From Ceraceosorus guamensis (lineage: Eukaryota; Basidiomycota; Exobasidiomycetes; Ceraceosorales; Ceraceosoraceae), in NCBI RefSeq assembly GCF_003144195.1, contig NW_020290002.1:186001-250000 (forward strand): a stretch of DNA of 64,000 bases, written 5' to 3'. A model generated the notes under the pieces. It saw nothing but the letters and a program-made list of their open reading frames with translations. It did not search any database and was not told the origin of the DNA. Shown piece after piece: positions 54,968 through 64,000 of this stretch. Position 1 is the first letter of the stretch. Every line of letters starts with the position of its first letter. Position numbers and translations under genes: made by a program.

Positions 54968-57395
54968 ATGTGAGTGCAGTCGAGCAGTGGACACTCTCTT
55001 GGGTACAAAGCGAGCTGTACCGGTATGATGTCGACTGCTGACCTGACTGATCTGCCCCACGCCCACCTTCCTTCACGCCTCGTCTCAGGTCGGATCCTTC
55101 CAAGCGAAATCTGCCAACGGGTGGACAAAAGTTGTCGGAGCGTATCGCAGCCTTGCAGCGCAAAGCGTCCGATGGCTCGCCAAACACCAACGCATCATCT
55201 TCAAGCTCCTCAGGGCCAGCTTCGAGTACTATGGGCGTACGAACACCCTCGGGTTCTTCCTTGACTGTACCCGGCTCACGTTCAGTTTCGGGTGGTGGTG
55301 GCAGCAGCAGCGTCGGGAGCAATGCTCGAAGCGTTCAGGATCGCATAGCTCGATTTCAAGCAGGTGTGGAAACGACTGGTGAAAAGCCGTTGATACCCAG
55401 GAGCAGCTTTGGTGCGCCTGCACCCGCACCTGGAGCAGGACAAGGCGCTCTGAAACCGTACCAGGGGGGCGGTAGCGGTGCTTGGGGTGAAGGCGTGCTC
55501 AGACCTCAGCTCACAGGCGGCGCTTGGTTGGGCAACAATAGAGGTGGCCCTTGGGCTGATGGACAGGTCAAACCGCAGTACACTGGCGCTAGTGGGCCCG
55601 GACCTCGACCTCAGATGACTGGAGGGGCTTGGGGAAGATGTGAGTATTGCTTCGCCAGTCCGGGGAGATGGAGGCGAAATGTGTGCGGAGGGTGAATGCG
55701 TCTGCTCGAGCAGTGCAGATGTATGCGTTTGAGGATCATGTGGCTCGTGTGCAGGAACGCGTTGCTTTGAGGAGTGGCCAGAAGATCTTTGTGACCGATG
55801 CGGCGAATTGACGATCTCGTACTGCTTGGCATCTCTTGCAGCTCGAGACTTTAGCGATCAGCCACGCATGCCGGGAGTGGGCAAAGATGCTTTCCTAGAA
55901 TTGGACGAAGATGCGCGCCTAAGCAAGGCTCGCAGCCCTTCTCCGCTATCTGGTGCAGGCAGCGCAGCGGGCTCGCCAGCTCGGGATAAACCACCTACCA
56001 GCCGTAGACTATCCGCTTTCAGCACGGCCCAGCTGGACGCTGCGAGTGCAGGATTAGCCAGATCTTCAAGCCTTCGAAGGTCAGCTAGCGAGAGCACCGA
56101 GCCGGAACCTCCCAAGAGCCCGTTGAAGCCACCATCTTTCGCTCCGAGCAGCGCGAATCACTCGTTGAGAGATCTGCCTGATACTCCCACCACCGAGCCC
56201 GGTAGCTTGTCCGCTGCGGGAAGCAAGACTAGCAGCGCAGACGTCTTTGGAACGCCAGCCAAGACGAACGGAAACGTAAGCGAAAGCGGTAGCACCACGG
56301 CGTGCAAGCTCGCTAATGCTGAACACTCTCACTTCACGCTGTTTACCCACCAGATGCCCAGATTGCCAGATCCTCCAACCACCTTGCCCACTCCGCCAAC
56401 TACTGGAAGCACGAGCGCAAATTCGGACATCGAGATCGAAGTAGCCAATGCATCTCCGACAAAAATGGCGGCGCTACGGCGGCAGCTGGACGATTCAGAG
56501 CACTTGGGGGCTTCGCGCCGCGCAGCAAGCGTTGCTGCTCGCAGTGAGGCGAGCGACGATGGTGGAGCATCCGCCATTGGCCGATTAGCGCTGCACGAAT
56601 CATCGTCTGACGAGGTGGACAGCAGATCCAATTCGCCCACCGATGCCTTTGTCAGGTCCCCGCCTTCCGCAGGTAAACCCGCTTTATTAGGATCCGACTT
56701 GCCTGCGCGAGCGCAGGTGGAGAGGACCAGCTCGGGCAGAGTCGATCCGACGGACCCAAAAGCTCATGAGGTGCAGGGACCAGAGTTGCTGGTCCCCTCT
56801 GACGATGCGGCAAAGAGGTACAGTTCGTCCAGCACCGCCTCGGAGGCTGGCGTCAAGGTGCTTGGGTACGACGCCAATGCTGTCGCAGCTTATCGAGAAG
56901 GCAACGCCACATACAGCGCGAGCCCGGGCGGAAAGGTCGAAGGTGCAAGCCCCACTACGGCGAAAGTTGCAGGCGATGCGCCCACTTCTAGAGATGCCAC
57001 AAATACAGTGCGCAGCTCAGAGAGAGAAATGAACGCGTTCAAAGCTTCGGCAGCGAATGCTGGGCCGAAACGCAGCGCCACGCTGGGCAACTTCCCGACG
57101 ACCGAGAGCGGACCTGATTTGTCGAATGGCAATTCGGTCGAAACGGCACAGAGAGCCAGAGATGCTATCAACCTCGGAAGGAGCAAAAGTCAGAAACTTA
57201 GAAGACCTCCGCCTGGCGTGATGCTCACTGCGGCAGACTTGGATGCCAGCGACGACGAGTACGAGTGAGTATAGGCCCGCGCGCTGTTGTCCCCTTCTGA
57301 ATCACGCTGCTGATGAACTTCGCTTGACTTTGACCTCATTCTTTGCGCGCTTCAGACCTGGTTGGGCTTCCGTCATCTCTTCTTCGCGCAATTGA
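54968..57395 (+). CDS. Unrecognised low-complexity protein, start codon split by intron
   Basis: Predicted 671 aa in four exons: 54968-54969 (AT of the start codon), 55089-55639, 55842-57264, 57356-57395. Exon 1 contributes only AT; the G comes from exon 2, giving MSDPSKRNLPTGGQKLSER. Two related short motifs occur, ERIAALQRKAS near the N-terminus and VQDRIARFQAG about 60 residues later, and might be short helices. A Gly/Pro/Trp-rich repeat region follows (GAWGEGVLRPQLTGGAW, then similar TGGAW repeats). The rest is Ser/Ala/Pro-rich and probably disordered. The C-terminus is acidic and, after the last intron, ends SDDEYEPGWASVISSSRN. I recognise no domain. The last splice is supported by a GTGAGT donor and TTCAG acceptor and by the tidy end of frame. 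Confidence 0.7.
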
Positions 57396-58158
57396 GGGAT
57401 GAAGCGTCCTTCATCATGCCCTCACATTACCCACCTGTTCGAACGCGTCACCTATGGCCTGTCCTTCGCGTTTCAATCGCGGCACGTCTACGATTCACAT
57501 CCGCGGCTGATTCTTTCAAAGAGCCTCAGGTCCGCTACATCAAAGGGAAGCGGCTCGACAGTCACCCATTCACACACACGCTCTCTCTTTCTCTGTTTAT
57601 CTCCCCACCTTTCCTTTCCCATGCCAAATATCGGATCTTCCCAGCTCGGAGCCAATTGGCGACTGGCATAGATCGCGCAGCATCGCAGCATTGCTCCACG
57701 CTCCCTTCACCCTCATTCGTGAAATCTGTGCGGTTCCCACGCATGTTCCCATTCCCCTTGGCAAGCCACCTCTGGTCGCTGCACCTCTGCGCTCTCGCCG
57801 CCATCGAAAGAACCTTCTTTTGTCCCTCCTTTTGCTCCAACTGCAATCGGATCTTGCCGCACTTCAACCCCGCGTTCGTGGCCCAGCGAGACGACGTCAT
57901 GTTGAGTGGAAGAGACGAACCAAAGTGACTGGGACCGGCTGCGCACGCGCTGCTCTCAGACTTTGCCTTCGGCATTTGTCAAGTATGAAGCGCTAAAGGA
58001 TATCGAGATTCCAAGCACACCAGAGGTATTCGCGCTGAGCGTCTTCTCCACGCAAGCTTTGTCCGGGGTCAAGAGGGAAAAGGGCAGGGGGGAAAGTATG
58101 TGGATCTGCGAAAGAGTCCGAAGAGGCAAGAAGATTCGAATGCCAATGGGGGGTGGGT
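57396..58158. other. Convergent region, no gene
   Basis: Between the stops of the low-complexity gene and kinesin-5. C/T-rich plus-strand stretches are present (57580-57620). Short frames here have no family resemblance. Confidence 0.5.
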
Positions 58159-61100
58159 CTATTGCCTGACTCGCTTCGGCCGAGATTGAGCGACGCTTGC
58201 AGGTCTTTTGGTCAGCTCTTTGATGACGTCTGGCTTGGTAGGTGCCGCACCCGTTTGCGGCTGGGCATTCGCATTGGCATTCACGGTTCGCAGCACGCCC
58301 CGTGTGGTGACCGAGGGCTGATCCGCAGAGGCAGATACCACAGAAGTCCGAGCTGACGGCGCCTCGCGATCGGAAGTCTTGCGGGTCATCGCGGCCGACG
58401 ATGCAGATGCCTGACTGCCGTTGCTTCCTCGCGAAGCTTGCGATGTCCTGGTCTTCCGGACAGGTCGCAACGTCTCGTCGCTGTCTTGACCTCTCATGTC
58501 CGCAATGATCGAATTGTCCCCTTCCATGTCATCGCCCTCGTCCTGCTCATTCAAGGTGCTACCTCCCGCTTCGCTCTCGGAGTAGACGATCGAGAGCGAC
58601 GTGACGCCCTCATGCTCCGCGGCTTCGACGCGCTGACGGTGTTGCACCAGCGCTTTGCCTCGGTTGGTCGGCACCAGCTTCCAGTCCTTTGTGGCTGGCC
58701 AGTCACGTTTTTGAGGCGTGGCGCCAGTCGGCACATCCGTAGCTGCCCGGTCGAGCAAAGAGGAGACTTCTGAGCGCATGCTTGAAAGATTCTCGTCCAC
58801 CTTGGCAGTATAATTGCGCTGGGCGGTCTGAGCTGCATTGAGCTGGGAGAAAAGCGCGCTTGCTGTGTCAGTCTCAGCTGACGCGTTCCACTAGAGGATA
58901 CAAGAGTCGGGCTCACGCTTTCCATTGTGTTACCAGACGTCTGCGTGGTGTCATGCAATGAGTCCTGCAGCGTACTTTGCATGCCGCGGTAAGACGTTGC
59001 GACATCGTCTGCGAGCTGTTGGAGGCCATTCTGCTGGGCAACACAAGAAGACTCTGCTTGCTCCCGTACTGCCAAGTATGAAGCACCAAAGCGACAGTGG
59101 TCAGCAATAATATCGCAAGGTATGCCTCGGGACAGGCACCTCACATTGATCAGCTGCGCTGTTGAGCACTCCCGATTTCTCATCCAGGCTAGCAATGTGT
59201 GCGTCAAAGCCTTCGCCAAGCTCAGACTGCATGGTAGAAAGGCCATCCTCGGTGCTCTTGATCCCCCTGTCCAAAAAGCTGGTGCCTTTCTTGAACAACT
59301 TTCTCGAAGTCTTCTCCTGATCGGTCAGGAATCCGACATGCGAGTTGCCTGCTTCGACGAAGTCTCGCAAATGTTGATCGTGCTCTGAAAAGTATGCCGC
59401 CCTCGACTGCTCTAGCTGCCGGCTCTCATCTTGAGCGCGCTCCGTGCTCTTCGTCAGGCTCGTCTTGTGCTTCGCTGTGGCCTGCTCGAGCCATTGTGTC
59501 ACATTTGTGATGAGCCCCGCTTTCATCTGGTCCATTGCAAGCGTCGCCTCGTCGAGCATGCTTGCCAGTCGGGCGTTCTGATCCTTGAGGCACTGCGCCT
59601 CATACTCAGCCCTGTCTTCTGCATGAGACCGCAGCTTGCTGATTTGTTCCGAATGAGCAACGTTATGCTCTCTGGCCGCGATGAACATGTCGCCGGCGAT
59701 CTGAGACATACCAGTCAAGCTAGATCGGACCTTTTCAAAAGCTGCGGCCTGGCCGTCCACAATATGCTGCGACAGCTCGGCTGCCCGCTCTTTTAGCGCA
59801 ACAACATTCGTCTCGGCAGCTTGCTTCAGTGCTTGCCGGGTCGCCTCGATCTCCTGCGTAATCTCGCCAATGACCGTCTGCGAAGCTCCTTGCTGATCGC
59901 GGAGAGCGGCAGCAGCAGAAGCCAAAGCTTCAATGCGCTGATCGACATGAGCAGCAGTGGTCCCGACCGTCTTCCCCTGCCTCGACACGAAGCCTTCCAG
60001 CTCGAGCACCAAACGCTGAGTTGATTGATCATGATGCTGTCGATACTCGGAGACGCGCGCTTGGACTGCATCTGCCAGCTTTGCTAGCGAGCCTTGATGT
60101 TGGTCGAGCAGGGCACGATTCGCTTGTTCCACGCCTTCTTTGCGCTCTGGGAAAGTCCAGCGGAACATCTAGCATCAATATTCGTCCTAGGCTCTTGGGC
60201 TTTTGTGCTCCGAAAGCGCCACTCACCTATCTTGGCAAACAGACCGTTCACGTCCGCCGTGCTCTCACCGAGCAGGTGATTCAAACCAGACGCGGCCTCA
60301 TGAAGTTTGCGCTCGCTTCTAGCATAAGCCTCTTTGAGCGTTCGTTCCTCGTCCTCTGCTCTGACAAGCTCGTCGACCTGCTTGAGGGTGCGTTCCAGTT
60401 CCGCAGACTGAGCGGCAAAATCAGCTTTCGCAGCTTTCGTCTCTCCATCCCTCTTGACGAGCAGCTGCATGTTCTGCGAGAGCTGCTCTCTCAAGCTTTC
60501 CATTCTGCTCTGCTCCACTTCTCTCTCCCTGCGCAGATCGTCCGTCTCGGCCTTTTTGACGTCCAGCTCGTCGTTCATTGCTTTGTAGCTCTCGTTGCTC
60601 AGGTAGAAGCCTTCCTTTTCGCGCGCAGCGACCAGATCCCTCTTGAGCACCGAGATCTCCTGCACATAGTCTTTGATCAGACCTGCCCGGGTCATGCGCC
60701 TGTTCATCTCTGGCTTGTTCCTGATGGACTTGGCACGCAGAGCGTAGTCCAATGTTGACAGCGTCTCTTCAACGTTGGAGCGCTCCGTCGAGACTGTGGC
60801 AATAATGCAAGTCTTTGTGCGACCTCCAAGAGATTCCTTGAGGATGCGAGTCAACTTCGACTCTCTGTAAGGCACATGCTGCGTCTTCTCCACCAGCGCA
60901 TTGATGACTCTGCCGAGCGTCAACAGACTCTGATTGATCATGCCCGCTTCTCGAGCGCGATTATTTTGCGCTCCACTTCGACCAATGTTCTCCGAGCCGG
61001 CCAAGTCTACGAGGTTCAGCTTGCCCGTCCGCATCACGTCTTCACCTTTGGGCGTCGTTTCCTTGATATGCACGGTCAGTGTGAAGATGGAATGCGAGCG

Positions 61101-62499
61101 GCTGCGGGAGATGCAGTATGTCAAGCGTGAATAGGATGGCTCGAGCAGAGGTGGGGCGACAGGGCCGTGCCGTACTCACCTCGACTGCTCGTTGCATCTT
61201 GTAGCTGCGATCTGACGCTTCTGACTTCCTTTTTGCAAAAGCTTCAGTCCCGCTTCGGCATCGACCACGGGTGAATCGCTCATACCTTCGATGAAGACGC
61301 CACTTCGAGCTTTGTCGTTCTCAGTTTCGTACATCTTCAGACCCGCATCCTTGTTGCCCTCCAGGGAAACGGGAGCATCGCTGGACAAGAGGTCGCGCAG
61401 CTTCTCGTTGTACAGCTCCATAAAGGTTGCATGAACGCTGTACTCGTTGCGTTGTAGCTCGAGCGTGTGAAAGAGTCGATAGAGCGTGCGAGGAATGATA
61501 CCAGCTTCTGTCGAGTATGTGCCCATTTGAGAGGTCAAGTCGCCCTCCATAGTGTGGCTTGACGTGGAGAAAGAGCGCATACACTGAGCAAAACTTTCCG
61601 CTCGCGCACATCTCAGCACCCACAACTCACGTCTTTCCGGTGCCAGTCTGACCATATGCAAAGATGGTGCAATTGTAGCCAGACAACACCTCATCCAAAA
61701 TCGGGCCCACGACATTCTGGTACACCATACCCTGATCGGCCTCTGGACCAAAGACGTGATCGAAATCGTACGTCTTCTCTCGCATGGCCAAAGGTTCGGC
61801 GAGCGGATCGACAGGCAGTGAAGAAATGGATTGAGGTACTTGCGAGTCCAGAGCGACCGAGATGGATTGGCAGCGAGGTCCTTCGGTGGCGAGGATCGAG
61901 TCCTTTGGCGCTGCATCACCAGGTGCACGTCCTCTGATGCCAATGCGCAGGGATCAGATTGCGCCGTCAGCCGCAGTGCGAGGGACCAGGCTCGGCACAC
62001 CTGCGGGCAGAGCAACTACGACTCACCTCACTCGCACGACCACCTGTATGTTTGAGGATTCCTCCTCATCTCTGCGTCTGCCCATCGCTCCTTGATTTAC
62101 AGCGCCGGGTGCTAGACTAGCAGCCCTTGATCTGCTTTCTGAGCTGGCTGGCATCGTTGCCGAGGATGCGGACCCTGTCACTGCCGAGCCGCCTCGGGAA
62201 GGGCCAGCTTGGGAAGGATTGCGAGAGGTCGGTGGTTTTGATTGACCGCTAGATGTGCTCGAAGCGAGTCCCTGGCGAGACATGGAAGAGGGAAAGCCCA
62301 CGCCGCTCGGTGCGGGTCTTCGTTGGGCCATAATGGCAAGATTAGAATGTGAGGTCGACACCAAGCTCTGGCTGCTGCTGGGTTGAGGAAGCCCAGGGCG
62401 TGTCGGGCGACGAATGAAAGATGAGCTTGAAAATGAAAAGGATGGAGTAGTGGAAGTTGTGTGGGATGGAGCGCGATGCCGTTGAGGATGCCCATCCAT
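58159..62499 (-). CDS. Kinesin-5 (BimC/Eg5) mitotic motor
   Basis: Plus-end-directed tetrameric motor that slides antiparallel spindle microtubules. Exons: 62027-62499, 61631-61933, 61180-61557, 60227-61101, 59145-60146, 58917-59068, 58159-58842, total 1288 aa. A Ser/Pro-rich N-terminal tail of about 150 residues precedes the motor ([11 protein letters not shown]). The P-loop GQTGTGKT is at 252-259, switch I is CNEQSSRSHS near 381-390, and switch II is [14 protein letters not shown]. The neck follows [17 protein letters not shown] long coiled coil covers roughly 550-1060. The C-terminal BimC box is [13 protein letters not shown], with the predicted Cdk1 target Thr near 1103, then a basic tail. 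The ATG at 62499 has a perfect GCCGCCATGG context; an alternative at 62331 would shorten the protein by 56 residues. Confidence 0.95.
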
Positions 62500-63349
62500 G
62501 GCGGCAAGCAAGCCGGCGCGCGGGCGCGTTAGAGAGATCAACACCACGCGTTTCGCGCCGCGCGCTTTTCTGATCACCACAACGCCATATCACGTGAGCG
62601 TGATTTGCACGCCCGCGCTTATTTATTCTTGATTTTAGCACGCGTGACGCACGCCCATTCAGATGTTGAATCACGAATCACGAATCATGCACGAATCTTG
62701 ATTCAAGGTTGTGTATCTGAATTCGGCTGCGCACGGTGCCTCAGGCCTTCTCGTTCAACGTGACTGTATGTGGTGTGGAGGTCGGCTGAGCATCGATGGT
62801 CGTGAATCACGATCGAGTGATGTTTCCAAATGCAAGTGATCCAACATTCATGAGTCAGAAGAGAGTCTGCATGGTCCTTCATCAGCTGCACCATGTGACC
62901 CGGACCACATCACAGGCGATAAGGGATCACCTAGCCTAGAGTCTGTTGCGCAGCAGCATCCGAATCAGCGCACAGGCGGTGTCTATTCCAGACAGGAGAA
63001 GCACACACGAACGAGCAGCAGACAGAGCACGGTGCGACCCAGACCGTGGGAGCGGAAGCGCATTTTGAGCTGCAGAGCATCACTACTACTACCAATACGG
63101 TTTCAGCCAAAGGGGCAGCCCAGATTGGATCAAAAGGCACACGGACACTCGAAATCGCCCATCTGTATCGAGAGTCAAAGTCCGTCGCAAGACCACCAAA
63201 ACGCTCTGTCCCGTCGAGAAGCGTGCGATACCCACCAAGATAATTCGGAATTGCCCGACGATCATTCTGGATGCTCTTTGCATGCGACGAGGCATACCGC
63301 CATCCAAGACGTCATTCGCGTTCGTCATGAGCCGCTCCAGCAGCGCTAG
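62500..63349. other. Divergent region kinesin-5/phosphoesterase
   Basis: About 850 nt containing a cluster of ATCACGAATC-type elements (62665-62705) and TCGTGAATCACGAT (62800-62815). Promoters for both flanking genes are expected. No gene seen. Confidence 0.5.
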
Positions 63350-64000
63350 ATGGGAAGCACGTGAGTCTCTGCGCTCCTCGTGCGTCTCGTCACGATCTGG
63401 ACGCCGCGAGGAAGCGCACCTGAGCAAGATGGGCTGACTCGTCGCAATGCCCTTCGCCTCATTCCGGAAATGATGCTTCGAGCAGCCCCGCAATCATTCG
63501 GCACGGATGTGGTGCATCTGCAATACGATGTGCATGCTCCTCCCCCCTTGGCCAGCCCATCCCACGCCCGCTTCGTCATTCTATCAGATACTCACAGCAC
63601 TGAGCCAGAGGTTCCCGACGGAGTCAGTACCGCAGCTATTCCAGTCGTTGATCTGAAGATCGAGTATCTGACGCACCTTCACCTCCCACAACCTGCAGGA
63701 CGTGCTCCTGCATTGCGGCGATCTGACAGACATAGGCACGCAGCACTCCTTTGAGCGCTTTCTTGATTGGTTCAGGTGGGTGGAACGCGGACTTGAGCGG
63801 GCCCGATTGGAAGCGAGCTTGAAACGGTGAGCGCTAGCTGACGCCGGCACATCGCATATATGTGCTCGTGCCTCAGATCGCACCCACACCAAACAAAGAT
63901 AGCCATCGCTGGCAATCACGATTTCGCCGCCGATAACAAGACGGGCTGGTAAGTGGGCAACACGCACCAAGGTTGCGAAAGATATAGCGAGCGCTACTTG
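63350..64000 (+). CDS. Calcineurin-like metallophosphoesterase, 5' part
   Basis: Partial gene leaving the right edge. Proposed exons: 63350-63360, 63486-63622, 63699-63775, 63877-63948, then an intron beginning GTAAGT at 63949. The metal-binding signatures of the family appear in order: RFVILSDTHS (D-x-H), VLLHCGDLTD (G-D) and KIAIAGNHDF (G-N-H-D), each on a different exon. Spacing and the FERFLDWFR segment resemble the MPPED1/2-type group. The first exon (ATGGGAAGCAC) joined across a 125-nt intron gives MGSTPQSFGTD. A start at 63470 without that intron is equally possible. The substrate is unknown. Confidence 0.85.

Noticed and set aside
63380-63469. Upstream extension of the phosphoesterase frame to 63380
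   Set aside because: That frame begins at a GTG inside the proposed intron; true starts are the ATGs at 63350 (spliced) or 63470.

Overview
This window is nuclear DNA of a basidiomycete fungus. The protein genes carry many short introns, mostly 58-125 nt, with GTGAGT-type donors, CTGAC/CTAAC branch sites and CAG/TAG acceptors. Flanking DNA is rich in Ser/Ala/Gln-coding simple repeats and in a dispersed TCACGAGT-like motif that I associate with smut-type fungi (Ustilaginomycotina). That placement is an inference. I see no retroelement, DNA transposon, CRISPR array or telomere repeat.

Layout, left to right. A gene-free edge (1-1375) is followed by DOP1 (minus strand, 13 exons), a Golgi/endosome trafficking scaffold. 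VMS1 (plus, ribosome quality control peptidyl-tRNA hydrolase) diverges from it and converges on prefoldin subunit 2 (minus). Next come an RBM39/Rsd1-type splicing factor (plus), an SV2-like MFS transporter (minus), a GRAM-VASt sterol transfer protein of the Lam/Ltc family (plus), an unrecognised Cys-containing protein (minus), SEC39 of the Dsl1 ER tether (plus) and a cytochrome P450 (plus).

Four minus-strand genes follow: two F-box/LRR-like proteins, a Ctr copper transporter and a secreted glutaminase A-like protein. About 3.4 kb then holds only an intron-containing tRNA-Thr(UGU). The last part has an Ariadne-type RBR ubiquitin ligase (plus), gamma-glutamyltransferase (minus), an unrecognised low-complexity protein (plus), kinesin-5 (minus) and the first exons of a calcineurin-like phosphoesterase running off the right edge (plus).

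The genes look like an ordinary euchromatic mixture, not a cluster. Weak themes are membrane traffic and contact sites (DOP1, LAM, SEC39), proteostasis (VMS1, prefoldin, RBR, F-box pair) and nitrogen or glutathione handling (glutaminase, GGT). The points most worth checking are a 66-bp tandem repeat in the DOP1 3' region that duplicates a Pumilio-type site, a Vms1 with no zinc finger, a 5-nt microexon in the glutaminase gene, and a start codon split by an intron. Exon models were made by hand from splice consensus, reading frame and family similarity. Each complete multi-exon model sums to a whole number of codons, but none was checked against RNA.
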